NCBI RefSeq assembly: GCF_001427905.1
Contig: NZ_LMEF01000034.1
Span: 62,001-126,000 of the forward strand
Reading direction: 5' to 3'
DNA from: Flavobacterium sp. Root420
GTDB lineage: Bacteria > Bacteroidota > Bacteroidia > Flavobacteriales > Flavobacteriaceae
Length of the DNA: 64,000 nucleotides
In this document: piece by piece, positions 50,905-59,602 of the stretch
Position numbering within the stretch: position 1 is the first letter of the stretch
Layout: each line of letters begins with the position of its first letter
Translations under genes and position numbers: made by a program
Notes under the pieces: model-generated
Told to the model about the DNA's origin: nothing
Seen by the model: only the letters and a program-made list of their open reading frames with translations
Database searches by the model: none

Positions 50905-53022
50905 TTATTTTTTAATCATTTCAGAAAGAATTTCAATTTCTCTTTCTGAAGCATTTTTTGGAAGATTTGAATTTAATTTCAAAATTTCCTCTTCAAACTG
51001 ATTTTTAAATTCTGAAGTTTCTAAATCTCTTAAATTCAAAAGCGCTTTTGATCTAACATAAGTCGATTCACTTCTAAGAGACATATTATATAATTTTTTG
51101 ATATCCTCTTCTTCAAAATCTGAAGATTTTAAATGAGAATATTTCAAAATAAATTGAGCAAATAACAACGAAGCTTTATTATTGTTGATGTTTTTCTTTA
51201 ATGAATTTTGTAACAATGAAAAACTTGAAACATTTTTGATGCTCTCCCCTATTGCACTTTCAATTGCAATGCGTTCTGGTTTTGTTTCAACTTTAAAATA
51301 TTTGTTAATGTCTTTTAAAGAATTATTGATACTGTTTTCTTCTTTTTTACCTTTTTCTTCCCAGGCATCTTTCAATCCAACAGTTTTGTTAAACACTAAT
51401 TTTGAAGGGGTTGAGTCTTTATCAACAGTAAAGTAACCCAAACGTTGAAACTGAAATTTATCTTCGTTTTGAGCAGTTGCCAAACTCGGTTCAACATAAC
51501 CTTTGATGATTTCTAATGAATTTGGATTCACAAAATCCAGGAAGTTTTTATCTTTATAACTATCCGGAGCCTCATCTGTAAACAAACGATCATACATACG
51601 AACTTCTGCTTCAACTGCATGTTGAATAGAAACCCAATGTAATGTTCCAGACACTTTTCTTTGACTTGCTTCTGTCCCGCTTCCACTTAAAGAATCGGTG
51701 TCATAAGTAACATGAATTTCTGTGATACTGCCGCTAGCATCTTTTACAACACTTTCTCCTTTAATGATATAGGCATTTTTAAGACGCACTTCTTTTCCTA
51801 AAGTCAAACGGAAAAACTTCGCAGGGGCTTCTTCTAAAAAGTCTTCTCTTTCGATATATAATTCTCTTGAAAAAGGCACTTTTCTGAAACCTGCATTTTC
51901 ATCTTCCTGATTATTCTCCGCTTCTAACCACTCCTCTTTTCCTTCAGGATAATTGGTAATTACCAATTTTACAGGATCTAAAACAGCCATTACACGAGGT
52001 GCAATTTTATTTAAATCTTCACGAATACAGAATTCTAAAACCGATACATTTATCAAATTATCACGTTTTGCAATACCAATTGTATTCGCAAAATTACGCA
52101 ATGAAGCAGCGGTATAACCACGTCTTCTTAACCCTGAAATAGTTGACATTCTTGGATCATCCCAACCGTTAACATGCTTTTCTTTAACAAGTTGCTGTAA
52201 TTTTCTTTTACTAACAACAGTATGTGAAAGATTACGTCTTGCAAATTCTCTTTGCTTAGGACGAATCTGATTTTCATCAATGATTTGGTCTAAAAACCAA
52301 TCGTATAATTCACGGTGAGGCAAGAATTCAAGTGTACAAAAGGAGTGTGAAATTTCTTCTAAATAATCACTTTGTCCGTGTGCCCAATCGTACATTGGAT
52401 AAATTTTCCAATCGTCTCCAGTTCTATGATGATGCCTATGTAAAATCCTGTACATGATAGGATCACGCATCAGCATATTGGTAGATTTCATGTCTATTTT
52501 GGCACGAAGAATATGAGTTCCAGCCTCAAATTCTCCCTTTTTCATTCTTTCGAATAAATCTAAATTCTCTTCAACAGAACGATTTCTGTACGGACTATCC
52601 GTTCCAACAGTAGACGGAGTTCCTTTTTGAATCGCCATATCTTCAGAAGATTGGCTATCAACATACGCTTTATCTTTTTTAATTAATAAAACGGCCCAAT
52701 CATACAATTGTTGGAAATAATCTGAAGCATAACGTTCTTCTGCCCAGGTATACCCCAGCCATTCCACATCTTTTTTAATAGCGTCAACAAATTCCTGCTC
52801 TTCTTTTTCTGGATTTGTATCGTCAAAACGTAAATTTACAGGAGACTGATAATCATTTCCTAAACCAAAATTTAATGCAATAGAACTAGCGTGTCCGATA
52901 TGCAAATAACCGTTTGGTTCTGGTGGAAAACGAAAATGAAGTTTAGTTTTAGAAAGACCTGATTTTAAATCTTCTTCTATGATTTGTTCAATAAAATTGA
53001 GTGATTTCTCTTCTGATGCCAT
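50905..53022 (-). CDS. glnS: Glutaminyl-tRNA synthetase with a C-terminal extension
   Basis: The 705-residue protein is a class I synthetase with HIGH at residues 41-44 (PPEPNGYLHIGHASS) and a VVSKRK KMSKS-type loop at about 267. The paired anticodon-binding beta barrels lie at about 340-555. Ordinary bacterial GlnRS is about 555 residues long. Here about 150 further residues (from about EEKGKKEENSINNSLKD) form predicted helices with no catalytic motif; I do not recognise a YqeY/GatB-type tail. It charges tRNA-Gln directly. A TATCTTTG box (53049-53042) lies about 20 nt upstream of the ATG. Confidence 0.94.
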   Translation of the reverse strand: MASEEKSLNFIEQIIEEDLKSGLSKTKLHFRFPPEPNGYLHIGHASSIALNFGLGNDYQSPVNLRFDDTNPEKEEQEFVDAIKKDVEWLGYTWAEERYASDYFQQLYDWAVLLIKKDKAYVDSQSSEDMAIQKGTPSTVGTDSPYRNRSVEENLDLFERMKKGEFEAGTHILRAKIDMKSTNMLMRDPIMYRILHRHHHRTGDDWKIYPMYDWAHGQSDYLEEISHSFCTLEFLPHRELYDWFLDQIIDENQIRPKQREFARRNLSHTVVSKRKLQQLVKEKHVNGWDDPRMSTISGLRRRGYTAASLRNFANTIGIAKRDNLINVSVLEFCIREDLNKIAPRVMAVLDPVKLVITNYPEGKEEWLEAENNQEDENAGFRKVPFSRELYIEREDFLEEAPAKFFRLTLGKEVRLKNAYIIKGESVVKDASGSITEIHVTYDTDSLSGSGTEASQRKVSGTLHWVSIQHAVEAEVRMYDRLFTDEAPDSYKDKNFLDFVNPNSLEIIKGYVEPSLATAQNEDKFQFQRLGYFTVDKDSTPSKLVFNKTVGLKDAWEEKGKKEENSINNSLKDINKYFKVETKPERIAIESAIGESIKNVSSFSLLQNSLKKNINNNKASLLFAQFILKYSHLKSSDFEEEDIKKLYNMSLRSESTYVRSKALLNLRDLETSEFKNQFEEEILKLNSNLPKNASEREIEILSEMIKK

Positions 53023-53041
53023 TATTTTATAGTAATTTTAG

Positions 53042-53049
53042 CAAAGATA
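53042..53049 (-). promoter_or_regulatory. -7 promoter element of glnS (TATCTTTG)
   Basis: The plus-strand sequence CAAAGATA reads TATCTTTG on the minus strand, 20 nt before the glnS start. No clear -33 element was found. Confidence 0.5.
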
Positions 53050-53140
53050 AAAAAGTTTACAGTTTATGGTTTACAGTTTATGGTTTTCTTTGGAAACTTC
53101 TCAGTAAACCTGAAACTTAGAACTTGAAACTAAATTTGAA

Positions 53141-53500
53141 ATGGGAGTTATAAAACTAAAAAACATCCGAACTTTCTCCTACCACGGATGTTTGATTGAA
53201 GAAGGAAAAATTGGATCAGATTACACTGTTGATCTAAAAATTAAAACCAATTTACAAAAATCAGCACAAACAGATCATCTTGCCGACACGGTTGATTATG
53301 TACATTTGAACAGAATTGTTACGGAAGAAATGGCAATTCGTTCACATTTATTAGAACATGTGGCCAAAAGAATCAATATTCGTGTACTTGCAGAAATAGA
53401 ATCTATAAAAAAAACAACGGTTTGGGTTTCTAAAATAAATCCGCCTATTGGTGGTGATGTTGAATCAGTTACTATAAAAATGACAGAAAATAGAAAGTAA
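53141..53500 (+). CDS. folB: Dihydroneopterin aldolase
   Basis: The 119-residue protein matches FolB: IKLKNIRTFSYHGCLIEEGKIGSDYTVDLKI with the catalytic-region YHG, the pterin-binding glutamate in HLLEHVAKRI, and TVWVSKINPPIGGDVESV at the end. It cleaves dihydroneopterin to 6-hydroxymethyl-dihydropterin in folate synthesis. Length is as usual. It lies between the divergent glnS and the tRNA-Cys, alone. Confidence 0.93.
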   Translation: MGVIKLKNIRTFSYHGCLIEEGKIGSDYTVDLKIKTNLQKSAQTDHLADTVDYVHLNRIVTEEMAIRSHLLEHVAKRINIRVLAEIESIKKTTVWVSKINPPIGGDVESVTIKMTENRK

Positions 53501-53549
53501 TTCTTTGAAGCAGAAAAACTAATTTTTTAAAATAGTTACTTTTAAAGTT

Positions 53550-53578
53550 TTGAATTTTAAAGATTTTAGTTACTTTTG
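53550..53578 (+). promoter_or_regulatory. Promoter of tRNA-Cys
   Basis: TTG (53550-53552), 18-nt spacer, TACTTTTG (53571-53578), 17 nt before the first base of the tRNA. Confidence 0.7.
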
Positions 53579-53595
53579 CCATCCGTTCAAGTAAT

Positions 53596-53666
53596 GGCGT
53601 CGTGGCCGAGCGGCTAGGCTGGGCTCTGCAAAAGCTCCTACTCCGGTTCGAATCCGGACGATGCCT
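53596..53666 (+). tRNA. tRNA-Cys (anticodon GCA)
   Basis: The cloverleaf folds by eye. Acceptor GGCGTCG pairs with CGATGCC with one G-U; D stem GCC/GGC; anticodon stem GGGCT/AGCTC around CTGCAAA (anticodon GCA); T stem TCCGG/CCGGA with loop TTCGAAT. The discriminator base is U, the identity element for cysteine. CCA is not encoded. Its promoter and terminator are both clear. Confidence 0.95.
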
Positions 53667-53935
53667 CAAAACCTTCAAAGCAATTTGAAGGTTTTTTTTA
53701 TGTTTAATTTTTAGAAAAAATTTGATAAAGGTTACGTTCGAATCCGGATGATGCCTCAAAACCTTCAAAGCAATTTGAAGGTTTTTTTTATGGTCAATTT
53801 TTAGAAAAAATTTGATAAAGGTTACGTTCGAATCCGGATGATTCCTTTAAAATCTTCAAGCAATTTGAAGTTTTTTTTATGGTTAATTTTTAGAAAAAAT
53901 TTGATAAAGATTTACGTTCGAATCCGGGCGATGCT
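53646..53935 (+). repeat. 90-bp tandem array repeating the tRNA-Cys T-arm/acceptor end with terminators
   Basis: The T-arm sequence GTTCGAATCCGG occurs at 53646 in the tRNA and again at 53736, 53826 and 53916, an exact 90-bp period. Each copy is preceded by AATTTTTAGAAAAAATTTGA and keeps GATGCCT-like acceptor sequence with progressive mutation. The first two copies are followed by the full AAAACCTTC/GAAGGTTTT terminator; the third has a decayed version and the fourth has lost it. The extra copies lack the 5' half of the tRNA, so they cannot be tRNAs. Confidence 0.9.
53667..53700 (+). terminator. Terminator of tRNA-Cys
   Basis: AAAACCTTCAAA, loop GCAA, TTTGAAGGTTTTTTTT. A near-identical hairpin is repeated 90 bp later, and a weakened one 180 bp later. 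Confidence 0.92.
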
Positions 53936-53969
53936 TTTAAAAATCTATAAAAAATATTCCTTTTTTGTG

Positions 53970-54060
53970 TTTAAAACACACAGTTTGTCATTTCGAACAA
54001 GGAAAAGTCCCCGCAAGTAGCTCGACAAAGATTAATGAATTACCATGCGTAGAATAGATT
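53970..54060. repeat. Dispersed flavobacterial TCATTTCGA-type repeat remnant
   Basis: Contains GTCATTTCGAACAAGGAAAAG, then CGCAAGTAGCTCGACAAAG and TGAAATCCATCCC, the wording of a repeat common in Flavobacterium intergenic DNA. It is degenerate here and non-coding. The family assignment is from general familiarity. Confidence 0.4.
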
Positions 54061-54173
54061 GAAATCCATCCCTACAATATCTTTTGTTCCTCCGAGAACA
54101 GCTTTAAAAAAAGGTTATTTATAATTTTTGTCATTTATGATAAGTAAAGGTTAAATGCAACTTAAACATAAAA

Positions 54174-54196
54174 AAACCTCTAAAAATGAGAGGTTT
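54174..54196 (-). terminator. Terminator of the rnr-DUF2807-LysE-lipoprotein operon
   Basis: AAACCTCT, loop AAAAATG, AGAGGTTT, with a seven-T run on the minus strand, 21 bp after the lipoprotein stop. Confidence 0.85.
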
Positions 54197-54216
54197 AAAT
54201 ATAAATTGAAATATTA

Positions 54217-54759
54217 TTATCTTATTATTTTATAAAGCTTTTCAAGCTCTGATGGTAAACCAAAAGTATAAGTATCAACTTTAGTTCCTAAAAATTGGGA
54301 TTCTCCACAACCATTACAAATCTTAGCAATGCCAATTATAGAATTATTTCTTTTAAAAATAAATATATCGCGATATTTAGGAATACAACTCGCTACATCA
54401 CTTGGTAAAGAATCATTTTGTGTAAAAATATTCTCTACTTCTTTCTTTTTTTCTTTAGTTAATTCTGTTTTAACAAAATGAAACTTTAATAAATCAGATT
54501 CAAAATTTGGTTCTGCAATAGTTTTAGGATAATTTCCTGACAATAAATTACTTAACTTTTGATCCTTTACAATTGTGTCCTTTCTAATAATATCATAAAC
54601 CGAAAAATCAGAAATATCTAAATAATAGTGATCAATTTTATCTGAGATATAAAAAGGTTTTAGCTCCTTCTTTATGACTTCTTTCTTTTTAATTTCAGTT
54701 TTACTAGAATTATTACAACCAAAAAAAATCACAATTAAAATAAGTAAAAGTCTTTTCAT
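54217..54759 (-). CDS. Predicted lipoprotein of unknown function
   Basis: The 180-residue product has a lipoprotein signal (LLLILIVIFFGCNNS, acylated Cys15). A lysine-rich linker follows, then a mixed alpha/beta domain (YYLDISDFSVYDIIRKDTIVKDQKL; FIFKRNNSIIGIAKICNGCGESQFLG). The CNGCG motif near residues 148-152 could bind metal. No family recognised. Last gene of a four-gene operon, 14 nt after the LysE gene. Confidence 0.65.
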   Translation of the reverse strand: MKRLLLILIVIFFGCNNSSKTEIKKKEVIKKELKPFYISDKIDHYYLDISDFSVYDIIRKDTIVKDQKLSNLLSGNYPKTIAEPNFESDLLKFHFVKTELTKEKKKEVENIFTQNDSLPSDVASCIPKYRDIFIFKRNNSIIGIAKICNGCGESQFLGTKVDTYTFGLPSELEKLYKIIR

Positions 54760-54773
54760 ATAATTAAATCTGA

Positions 54774-55451
54774 TTACTTATCAATCTTCTCAAAAGCATT
54801 TCTAACCATTTCTTTTTCTTTTGGAAACCATCCCTGAGTTATTAACACCACTCCAAAAACCATTAAAACGATACTAATCGCTTTTTTAATTTTTAGAATA
54901 TTAGTGGGTGTCATTTTAGATTTTAATTGTTTGGCCAATAGTATTTTAATACAATCCACTAACAAATAAGTAATAATAACAGATGTAAAAAAAGTAATCA
55001 TTCTGGAGTTTTGCATTTCTAGTTTTGGTCCAATAGAAATAATAACAGCTAACCAAAAACCTAATACTCCAATGTTAATAACGTTCAGTAAAAAACCTTT
55101 TATAAACAAACTTCCGTAATTTCTTTTAATGATGTCACGATCTATTTCTTCATCATTTATCTTTTCTTCTTTTTTTAATCTTACGAAAGAAATAATACCA
55201 TAAGCCAACATAATAATTCCGCCAAAAATAAATAGGGCCGGTTTATCTTTTAAACTCTGAATTAATCTGTAACTTCCTAAATAAGCAACGGCTATAAAAA
55301 AAATATCACCTAGAACTACACCAAAATCAAAGACAATTGCAGCTCTGAATCCTTTTGTAATACTGGTTTCCAGTAATATAAAAAATACCGGACCTACCAT
55401 AAAACTTAAAAAAAGTCCCCATGGCAGTCCAGCTAAAATATCATTTATCAT
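54774..55451 (-). CDS. LysE/RhtB-family amino-acid exporter-like transporter
   Basis: A 225-residue protein with six predicted transmembrane helices. It has the LysE-type opening LAGLPWGLFLSFMVGPVFFILLETSITKGFRAAIVFDFGVVLGD, with the conserved GP and the D/GD pair. Family members export amino acids or small thiols. Substrate unknown. It lies 13 nt after the DUF2807 gene within the rnr operon. Confidence 0.85.
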   Translation of the reverse strand: MINDILAGLPWGLFLSFMVGPVFFILLETSITKGFRAAIVFDFGVVLGDIFFIAVAYLGSYRLIQSLKDKPALFIFGGIIMLAYGIISFVRLKKEEKINDEEIDRDIIKRNYGSLFIKGFLLNVINIGVLGFWLAVIISIGPKLEMQNSRMITFFTSVIITYLLVDCIKILLAKQLKSKMTPTNILKIKKAISIVLMVFGVVLITQGWFPKEKEMVRNAFEKIDK

Positions 55452-55464
55452 TCAAATAGAATTA

Positions 55465-56133
55465 TTATTTCACTTCTTCGATTTTACCTCCAAAAACCGT
55501 TTTTTGATTAATTTGTTTTGGTTTTCCATAAATGTAAATAGAGCCTCCTGCGCTAACTTTCGCCTCAACAAGGGTAGATGCATTAACATCTGCTTTTCCT
55601 CCTGCAGAAACGCTTACTGTAGTTTGTGAGGTAACTAATTTACTTGCTAGTAAAAAACCACCAGCTCCTAAGCTTGCATCTTGATTGGAAGCTTTTCCTG
55701 TCAAAGTAATTTCGCCACCTGAAACGGAACTTACTTTTAGTTTATCAACATCTAAATCGACATTAATTTTACCGCCTTCCTGGGCACTTACTTTAAATGC
55801 AGTTGCTTTTATAGCTTCTTTACTGCTAACAATTGCTCCTTCGTTTACATCTATCAACTCAATATTTTTGTAATACAAAGTTATATCTAAATCATCTCCG
55901 GATAATAATTTTGGAAAAGGCATTCTTAATTTCAATAAACCTTGTTTGTTAACAACTTCAACTTCTGATTCTCTTGCTCCTTTTATAACAATTTTATTTT
56001 CAGAAGACTGAACTAATTTTACACTTAATTTATCAAAAACTTTTACCGAATCAAAATCTCCTAAATTTTTGGTAATCTGACCAAAAGACATCTGTGCAAC
56101 AAGAATTGCAACTCCTATTAATAACTTTTTCAT
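55465..56133 (-). CDS. DUF2807 head-GIN domain protein, predicted secreted/periplasmic
   Basis: The 222-residue protein has a signal peptide (MKKLLIGVAILVAQMSFGQ). The auto-transporter-like head GIN domain follows, with short parallel strands repeating GGKINVDLDVDKLKVSSVSGGEITLTGKA and SLGAGGFLLASKLVTSQTTVSVSAGGKADVN. It is usual for this family of Bacteroidetes envelope proteins. Function unknown. It is 24 nt downstream of rnr. Confidence 0.87.
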   Translation of the reverse strand: MKKLLIGVAILVAQMSFGQITKNLGDFDSVKVFDKLSVKLVQSSENKIVIKGARESEVEVVNKQGLLKLRMPFPKLLSGDDLDITLYYKNIELIDVNEGAIVSSKEAIKATAFKVSAQEGGKINVDLDVDKLKVSSVSGGEITLTGKASNQDASLGAGGFLLASKLVTSQTTVSVSAGGKADVNASTLVEAKVSAGGSIYIYGKPKQINQKTVFGGKIEEVK

Positions 56134-56157
56134 ATCGCTCTATTTTTAATTTAACAA

Positions 56158-58338
56158 CTATTCTGCTCGTCTCAAAAAATGAAAATCCAGCTGTTTTTTA
56201 ACCAAATCCGCATTTTTTACTTTAACATAAATTTCGTCTCCTAATTGCAATATACTGTTTGAAGTAGCTCCAACCAAAGCATATTGTTTTTCATCGAAAG
56301 TATAATAATCATCTTTTATTTCTCTGATTCTCACCATTCCTTCACATTTGTTAGAAACAATTTCAACATAAATTCCCCATTCTGTAACTCCAGAAATAAC
56401 GCCCAAAAATTCTTCGTCCTGATGATCCTGCATGTATTTAACCTGCATGTATTTGATACTGTCACGTTCAGCATTTGTTGCTAAACTTTCCATATTCGAA
56501 CAATGCTGGCATTTTGTTTCATAAATTTCTTCATCTACAGATTTACCTCCATCAAGGTAATACTGCAACAATCTATGAACCATAACGTCCGGATAACGAC
56601 GAATTGGCGAAGTAAAATGGCTGTAATAATCAAAAGCTAAACCATAATGTCCAATATTTTCTGTCGAATATTTAGCCTTGCTCATACTTCTAATCGCAAG
56701 AGTATCAATTAAATTTTGCTCTTTTTTACCATTAACTTCTTCCATCAAAGCGTTCAATGATTTTGAAATATCGCCTTTGTTTCTGAAATCTATTTTATAT
56801 CCAAATTTAGCAATTACTGTTGCCATTGCAATTAATTTGTCTTCGTTTGGTTCGTCGTGAATTCGGTAAACAAATGTTTTCTTTTGTTTTCCAATGTACT
56901 CAGCGACTTTTCTATTGGCCAAAAGCATGAATTCCTCGATCAGATGATTGGCATCTTTAGAAACTTTGAAGTATACTCCTTCTGGTTCTCCTTCGGCATC
57001 TAAGTTGAATTTTACTTCTACTTTATCAAAAGAAATTGCGCCATTTGCCATTCTTTTCTTTCTCAAAATCTTCGCTAATTCATCTAATTTTAAAGTAGCT
57101 TCAACAATCTCATCAGATACTACATAAGATTCTCCTGTAATTGAAATATCAACAGGAATTGTATTGTCTTTTGTTTCAATGATATATTGTGCTTCTTCAT
57201 AAGCAAATCGCTGATCTGAATAAATTACTGTTCTACCAAACCATTGGTTAATAACCTGCGAAGTTGGAGAAACTTCAAAAACAGCTGAGAACGTATATTT
57301 TTCTTCATTTGGACGCAATGAACACGCAAAATTAGATAAAACTTCCGGAAGCATTGGCACTACCCTATCGACCAAATAAACTGAAGTTGCTCTTTGATAC
57401 GCTTCATCATCTAAAATTGTTCCTTCTTCCAAATAATATGAAACATCGGCAATATGAATTCCAATTTCATAGTTTCCATTTTCTAACTTTTTGAAAGACA
57501 ACGCATCATCAAAATCTTTTGCATCTTTTGGATCAATCGTAAACGTAAGTGTATCACGCATATCACGACGTTTTGCAATTTCAGCTTCCTGAATTGAAGT
57601 ATCTATTTTTTGTGCATATACCTCTACTTCTACCGGAAAATCTGCCGGTAAACCATATTCGGCTAAAATGGCATGAATTTCAGTATTGTGTTCTCCAGGT
57701 TTTCCTAAAACTCTAATCACAGATCCAAATGGACTATCAGCTCTTTTTGGCCAATCTTCAATGGTAACCAAAACAACATCACCATTTTCTGCTTCTCCAA
57801 TTTTATCTTTCGGAATAAAAATATCCGTATACATTTTAGGATTTGCCGTCGATACAAAAGCAAAATTTGCCTGAATATCTATTACACCAACAAACTCTGT
57901 TTTATTTCTTTCTATAACTTCGATTACTTCACCTTCAGGTCTTTTCCCTTTTCTTCTGTTATAAACGTAAACTTTTACTTTGTCTTTATCCAAAGCACGA
58001 TTCAAATTATTGGTCGGAATAAAAACATCTTCAGCAAAATCCGGACAAACAAAATAAGCTGTTTTCCTGCTGGTCATATCAATTGTTCCTTCGTAATAAT
58101 CCTGACTTTCTACTTTTACTAAATATTTTCCTGGTTCTGACTCTATAATTTTCTTTGAAGAAGCCAATATTTTTAAATCTTTTATAATCTGATTCCTGCT
58201 TTTTGTATCGTCAAGTTCAAGCTTTGCTCCTATCTGTTTGTAATTAAATGCCTTATTTGGGCTTTGCGATAAAATTTTTAAAATTTTGCTTGAGAAATCA
58301 CTCTCATTTTTTATCGGCTTTCTAATTTTCTTACTCAT
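56158..58338 (-). CDS. rnr: Ribonuclease R
   Basis: The 726-residue protein has an N-terminal winged-helix/cold-shock region (NYKQIGAKLELDDTKSRNQIIKDL). The RNB catalytic motif DPKDAKDFDDALSF lies at about residues 268-281, with the metal-ligating aspartates. An S1 domain near the C-terminus starts at about 646 (GVISGVTEWGIYVEI). It degrades structured RNA processively 3'-5' and takes part in quality control. It leads a minus-strand operon with three envelope genes, an odd pairing probably of no functional meaning. Confidence 0.95.
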   Translation of the reverse strand: MSKKIRKPIKNESDFSSKILKILSQSPNKAFNYKQIGAKLELDDTKSRNQIIKDLKILASSKKIIESEPGKYLVKVESQDYYEGTIDMTSRKTAYFVCPDFAEDVFIPTNNLNRALDKDKVKVYVYNRRKGKRPEGEVIEVIERNKTEFVGVIDIQANFAFVSTANPKMYTDIFIPKDKIGEAENGDVVLVTIEDWPKRADSPFGSVIRVLGKPGEHNTEIHAILAEYGLPADFPVEVEVYAQKIDTSIQEAEIAKRRDMRDTLTFTIDPKDAKDFDDALSFKKLENGNYEIGIHIADVSYYLEEGTILDDEAYQRATSVYLVDRVVPMLPEVLSNFACSLRPNEEKYTFSAVFEVSPTSQVINQWFGRTVIYSDQRFAYEEAQYIIETKDNTIPVDISITGESYVVSDEIVEATLKLDELAKILRKKRMANGAISFDKVEVKFNLDAEGEPEGVYFKVSKDANHLIEEFMLLANRKVAEYIGKQKKTFVYRIHDEPNEDKLIAMATVIAKFGYKIDFRNKGDISKSLNALMEEVNGKKEQNLIDTLAIRSMSKAKYSTENIGHYGLAFDYYSHFTSPIRRYPDVMVHRLLQYYLDGGKSVDEEIYETKCQHCSNMESLATNAERDSIKYMQVKYMQDHQDEEFLGVISGVTEWGIYVEIVSNKCEGMVRIREIKDDYYTFDEKQYALVGATSNSILQLGDEIYVKVKNADLVKKQLDFHFLRRAE

Positions 58339-58521
58339 ATATCTTTTCTTAAAAAGTTAAAATTACAAATAAGATATCAGATTATAGATTTTAACAAATA
58401 AATTATTAAAAAAATAACGTTCAAAAGCAGATTCTAAAAGGTCATTTTGTAATTCACGTTTAAAATTAGTTATGCCTACATTTAGTAATGCTCATTTCGT
58501 ATCTTTACGAAAAGACCTTGT

Positions 58522-58755
58522 ATGGAAAGCTTTAAAACCATCGCCATATTCAATTATCTGCACGAAACTGTTGTTCTGAAACACTTGTTGGAACAAGAAG
58601 GGATTCCTTATTTTTTTGAAAACGAAATGACGCTCTCTGTTGTTCCGATGTACACCACGGCGCTCGGTGGAATCAAACTTAAAGTTCATCCGGACGATTT
58701 CGAAGAAGTTCAGCAAATTCTGGACAATCTCAATAGTCCACTCAAAATCGTTTAA
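58522..58755 (+). CDS. DUF2007 protein (putative signal-transducing)
   Basis: A 77-residue protein (FKTIAIFNYLHETVVLKHLLEQEGIPYFFENE then GGIKLKVHPDDFEEVQQIL), matching the DUF2007 family. Members are small alpha/beta proteins suspected of regulatory roles by analogy to PII-like folds. A TATCTTTA -7-like box lies about 20 nt upstream. Nothing nearby indicates a specific partner. Confidence 0.8.
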   Translation: MESFKTIAIFNYLHETVVLKHLLEQEGIPYFFENEMTLSVVPMYTTALGGIKLKVHPDDFEEVQQILDNLNSPLKIV

Positions 58756-59602
58756 AAAGTTCTGTTTTTTTTTCAATCTCAAATTTTTTTTCTTTTTAAA
58801 ATTTCAAAGTTGTCAACATATATTAAATACAACAAAAAGAAAAATTTAATTTAAATTAATTTATGGTTGTTATTATAGCTTGTTAATATGTGCAATAATT
58901 TTATTTTTAAATGTATTGAAATGAAGTTTTGCTTACTTATATAGAGTTATCAACATACTTATATTTAGCTAAAAGATTAATTTATAAGACTTTTTGTATT
59001 TTAATTAACAACGGTTGACAACCAAAAAAGGATTCATTTTGTAGATAAGTTCATATGTTGATTTTTGTTGAAAATCGCATTTTTGATATTGATAACTTTT
59101 CTAAAAATTCATCAAACTTTATTAGGATTTTTGGTTCCGGTTTTGGATTAGGTTTTTTTATGACACGACCAAAAAAAACTTCTAATATTCTATCTGAACT
59201 TATTAACAAACAATGTTAATTTAAAGTTAACTGAATATCAACGAATTAGCTTTTAGTATTAACATTCTAAAATTTTAACAAAAATGCTGTTTATTTCTAA
59301 TTGATTTTCAGCTAATTATAGAGATATTAAAATTGTTAATAACGCTAAGTTTTTGATATAAAGCTATTTGTAAAAACGCTTAGTTTAACCGCAAAGTTCG
59401 CAAAGATTTACGCAAAGTTAATAAGAATCATATCTTTTAATCTGTGTTGATCTGTGGTAAAGATCACAAAGTTTTACTTGATGAATTTCACGAATTCTAT
59501 TTTAAAAATGGAAAAGGAAAAAATTCGTGATAATTAGTGAAATTCGTGGCAAACATTTATTAAATGATTAAATTTGCAATACACAACTAAATAGTATTTA
59601 CG
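58756..59602. other. 847-bp AT-rich gap with repeated TTATNAACA-type 9-mers
   Basis: No ORF or RNA gene is visible. The left part repeats DnaA-box-like words: TTGTCAACA (58810-58818), TTATCAACA (58947-58955), GTTGACAA (59014-59021), and TTATTAACA-type words near 59,200 and 59,335. The right part, from about 59,390, carries the dispersed CACAAAGTT / AATTCGTG repeat type. The DnaA-box interpretation is weak, because TTATCCACA itself is absent. Confidence 0.4.
59390..59560. repeat. Dispersed AT-rich inverted repeat remnant before rpiB
   Basis: Contains AACCGCAAAGTTCGCAAAG, ATCTGTGTTGATCTGTGG, and an inverted pair GAATTTCACGAATT / AATTCGTG...GAAATTC. This resembles the repeat class seen at 26.3, 29.4, 30.1 and 31.2 kb. 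Confidence 0.5.

Noticed and set aside
53472..53768. Minus-strand 98-codon frame across the tRNA-Cys
   Set aside because: It runs antisense through the tRNA and its 90-bp copies; the repeated HHPDSN / HRPDSNR wording is the reverse of the T-arm.
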